A program made the position numbers and the translations under genes. A DNA stretch of 7,719 nucleotides. It comes from Lachnoclostridium sp. (GTDB taxonomy: Bacteria > Bacillota > Clostridia > Lachnospirales > Lachnospiraceae). Shown here in pieces: positions 6,276 to 7,719 of this stretch (position 1 is its first letter; the number at the start of each line of letters is the position of its first letter). The stretch spans positions 1-7,719 of the forward strand of contig DMCD01000202.1 in assembly GCA_003445895.1 (NCBI GenBank), given 5' to 3'. The notes beneath the pieces are model-generated. The model ran no database searches. It was given only the letters and a program-made list of their open reading frames with translations, and was not told the origin of the DNA.

Positions 6276-7227
6276 GATGTACGGCGCTTACTTCCGCACG
6301 GTTTCTATGATTCTCCAAGAGGCGGTGGATGGCGGAATTACCGAAAAGCGAATCCGGGAGATCGTCGCGGAACATGCTTTTGCGGAGAGCACACTGGTGA
6401 TTCCGGAGAAACTGACTTCCGGGGAGTGGCCGCTCCTTGTTGATTCCGGAAAGGATGGACAGGGGCAGAGACTGCGGAAATCCGTGCTTACGGATGTGCC
6501 GGAAAGACCCTGGTCTATACTGGAGAAAAGATGGCTTGCGGCAATTCTTGCGGATCCGAGAATAAAGATTTTCCTGACGGGAAAGGAGCTCCATGAGCTT
6601 GGCGTGATGCTGGGTGATACAGAGTCCCTCTTTGCCCCCGGGGATTTTGTCTATTATGATCGATATGAGGACGGGGACCCTTATACAGAGCGGAAGTATG
6701 TGGGAATCTTCCGGCAAGTGCTTCGGGCGATGCGGGAAAGAAGGATGCTTTCTTTGCAGTATACCGGGCGTTTCGGGAATGTAAGGCATATTCTGTGTTA
6801 TCCCTGTAAGCTGGAATACTCAGCAAAGGATGACAAGTTCCGTGTTCTTACCCGGTCGGTGAAGGGGATTGCTTATACCATCAACATGGCAAGGATTCAG
6901 GAATGCCGTGTGAAGAGGGCGGCTCTGCCGGCGGAACAGGTGATTCCGGAGATGCGGAAAAGCTTTGTGGACCTGGAGCTTACGGATAAGCGGAATGCCC
7001 TGAACCGGGCGATGATTCACTTCTCTGACCTGCAGAAGGAGACGGAGAAGGTGGACGAGATGCATTACCGCATCCGGCTTTACTATTACACGGATGATGA
7101 GACAGAGTTGGTGATACGGATTCTGTCCTTCGGGCCCATGCTGCGGGTGCTGGGACCGGAGAGATTGACAGAAAAGATTCGGGAAAGGATTATAAAGCAG
7201 GAAGAGATGTGCGGGCTTTCGTTGTGA
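6262..7227 (+). CDS. WYL-domain protein, second of a pair
   Basis: This 321-residue protein has a WYL domain at about 155-215, including M-L-S-L-Q-Y-T-G-R, C-Y-P-C-K-L-E-Y and K-F-R-V-L-T-R. The position of the W-Y-L triad reads F193-R-V. A C-terminal extension (about 245-320: H-Y-R-I-R-L-Y-Y-Y, then I-R-I-L-S-F-G-P-M-L-R-V-L-G-P) resembles the WCX region. The N-terminal 150 residues are helical-looking, but I see no clear winged-helix signature, so it may act as partner or ligand sensor for the first WYL protein. The ATG at 6262 is supported by an ideal ribosome binding site. It overlaps the upstream stop by 14 bp in another frame. Its last 17 bases form the left arm of the operon terminator. 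A role in controlling the downstream DUF2828 gene is inferred from position only. Confidence 0.83.
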   Translation: MLFHEMYGAYFRTVSMILQEAVDGGITEKRIREIVAEHAFAESTLVIPEKLTSGEWPLLVDSGKDGQGQRLRKSVLTDVPERPWSILEKRWLAAILADPRIKIFLTGKELHELGVMLGDTESLFAPGDFVYYDRYEDGDPYTERKYVGIFRQVLRAMRERRMLSLQYTGRFGNVRHILCYPCKLEYSAKDDKFRVLTRSVKGIAYTINMARIQECRVKRAALPAEQVIPEMRKSFVDLELTDKRNALNRAMIHFSDLQKETEKVDEMHYRIRLYYYTDDETELVIRILSFGPMLRVLGPERLTEKIRERIIKQEEMCGLSL

Positions 7228-7252
7228 CGGGCGGAAGCTCGCAACTTTTTTT
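7211..7252 (+). terminator. Intrinsic terminator overlapping the end of the second WYL gene
   Basis: GCGGGCTTTCG (7211-7221) pairs with CGGAAGCTCGC (7232-7242) over 11 bp with two G-U wobbles and a 10-nt loop that contains the TGA stop. AAC and seven Ts (7246-7252) follow. It separates the WYL operon from the DUF2828 gene, which must then have its own promoter or depend on readthrough. Confidence 0.85.
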
Positions 7253-7492
7253 CCACGATTTTCTTCGTAGGATGTTTTATGATGAGTCCAGATGAAAGAT
7301 ACCTGCAGCAAATACAATACCACATTAGAGAAGTACGATGGGCCTTTTAGGGCCGCCGATTTTCGGGATCGGAGGTTGTGAGGGGAAGTTCCTCACTTGT
7401 GCAGACCGGTATCTTGGGAACGCGGCTGCCCGACTTGACGGGCAGCTGCAGCTGATTGGATGGTTTTTGAGAATGACAGAGGAGGTTGACCG
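7253..7492 (+). other. Hairpin-rich intergenic region: candidate structured leader or small RNA
   Basis: This 240-bp gap upstream of the DUF2828 gene holds several possible stems: GGCC/GGCC at 7341-7354; CCGAT (7356-7360) with ATCGG (7368-7372); GTGAGG (7378-7383) with CCTCAC (7391-7396); and a strong 11-bp stem GCGGCTGCCCG (7422-7432) with CGGGCAGCTGC (7439-7449), one G-U pair. GTTCC (7388-7392) can alternatively pair with GGAAC (7417-7421), excluding the GTGAGG stem. CTGCAGC (7303-7309) can pair with GCTGCAG (7445-7451), bringing the ends together. TATGAT at 7278-7283 or TACAAT at 7313-7318 could be -10 boxes, but neither has a good -35. T5 at 7464-7468 is 14 nt from the last stem, a poor terminator. 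I do not recognise a known riboswitch or tRNA-like fold. It could be a 5' leader, a Y-RNA-like transcript or chance structure. Confidence 0.4.
7279..7350 (+). CDS. Possible 23-residue small ORF in the DUF2828 leader
   Basis: ATG at 7279 (a second ATG follows at 7282) opens 23 codons ending in TAG at 7348-7350. A weak AGGA (7269-7272) lies six bases upstream. The product is charged and amphipathic (S-P-D-E-R-Y-L-Q-Q-I-Q-Y-H-I-R-E-V-R-W-A), unlike typical random translation of GC-rich DNA. It could be a leader peptide, a short protein or a remnant of a longer gene: the same frame continues for ten more sense codons after the TAG. No homologue is recognised. It overlaps a possible -10 box. Confidence 0.25.
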   Translation: MMSPDERYLQQIQYHIREVRWAF

Positions 7493-7719
7493 ATGCTGGA
7501 TATGCTGAAGATGGAAGCGAACAGAACGTATACGGAGAATGGCGCGGTGTCGAATCGGTCGACCTTTTCGGAGTGCCTGGACCTGTTTGGAACGGTGGGC
7601 GGTATGCGCCATGCCGGTGAGGAGATGATTCTTGACCGGTTTGTCCGGGCCTTTGCCGAGGACAGGGACCTGGCGGTGAAGATTCTTTTCTTTGCCCGGG
7701 ATATCCGGGAGGGACTGGG
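7493..7719 (+). CDS. DUF2828-family protein, N-terminal part (continues beyond window)
   Basis: The first 75 residues of a gene running off the right edge. The ATG at 7493 follows GGAGG by seven bases. The N-terminus has the pattern I associate with DUF2828: T-Y-T-E-N-G-A-V (12-19), T-F-S-E-C-L-D-L-F-G-T-V-G (24-36), F-V-R-A-F-A-E-D (50-57), A-V-K-I-L-F-F-A-R-D-I-R-E-G-L (61-75). Full members are usually around 450-600 residues, with an alpha-helical repeat region and a von Willebrand A-like C-terminal part, an architecture reminiscent of TROVE/Ro60 RNA-binding proteins. The function of the family is not established. An RNA-handling role is inferred from that resemblance, the WYL neighbours and the structured upstream region. 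In this family G-G or R-G-G often follows D-I-R; here it is D-I-R-E-G. Confidence 0.75.
   Translation, partial: MLDMLKMEANRTYTENGAVSNRSTFSECLDLFGTVGGMRHAGEEMILDRFVRAFAEDRDLAVKILFFARDIREGL

Noticed and set aside
7253..7492. tRNA or tRNA-like gene in the gap before DUF2828
   Set aside because: No acceptor stem, anticodon arm or GGTTCGA-type T-loop could be assembled by eye.
7325..7612. 95-codon minus-strand ORF at the right end
   Set aside because: It covers the structured gap and the antisense of the DUF2828 start; the plus-strand frame has a good ribosome binding site and family motifs.

Overview
The window looks like a chromosome segment from a gut-type Clostridia, most likely Lachnospiraceae (Bacillota). 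This rests on strong AGGAGG-type ribosome binding sites, a TTG start, moderately high GC with GC-rich palindromic intergenic DNA, a Wzy/WaaL-like envelope polysaccharide protein, and an XRE protein fused to two-component domains. No rRNA, tRNA, insertion sequence, phage gene or CRISPR array was seen.

Left part (1-3683): the 3' end of a multi-membrane-span O-antigen ligase/polymerase-like gene (+) is followed by about 180 bp of nested palindromes. Next, on the minus strand, comes a type II toxin-antitoxin module: a Phd/YefM-like antitoxin, then a RelE-family toxin, overlapping by 4 bp. Upstream of these is a minus-strand FecR-domain lipoprotein with a very long Ala/Ser/Thr/Gly/Asn-rich tail that ends in 5-residue repeats.

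Middle (3684-4905): a divergent intergenic region drives fecR leftward and, rightward, an unusual regulator. That regulator joins an XRE DNA-binding domain, a histidine-kinase phosphoacceptor (DHp) domain with an intact H-box, and a receiver domain, but has no ATPase domain. A strong intrinsic terminator, nested in a larger inverted repeat, closes this gene.

Right part (4873-7719): a candidate promoter precedes two overlapping WYL-domain regulator genes. Both lack the literal W-Y-L triad. An intrinsic terminator whose stem begins inside the second WYL coding sequence ends the operon. About 240 bp of hairpin-rich intergenic DNA follows, which could be a structured leader or a separate RNA and holds one possible 23-residue ORF. 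The start of a DUF2828-family gene then runs off the window edge. WYL regulators, a structured RNA candidate and a DUF2828 protein together suggest a regulated RNA-handling or stress module analogous to TROVE/Ro loci. That link is inference; the rest of the locus lies to the right of the window.
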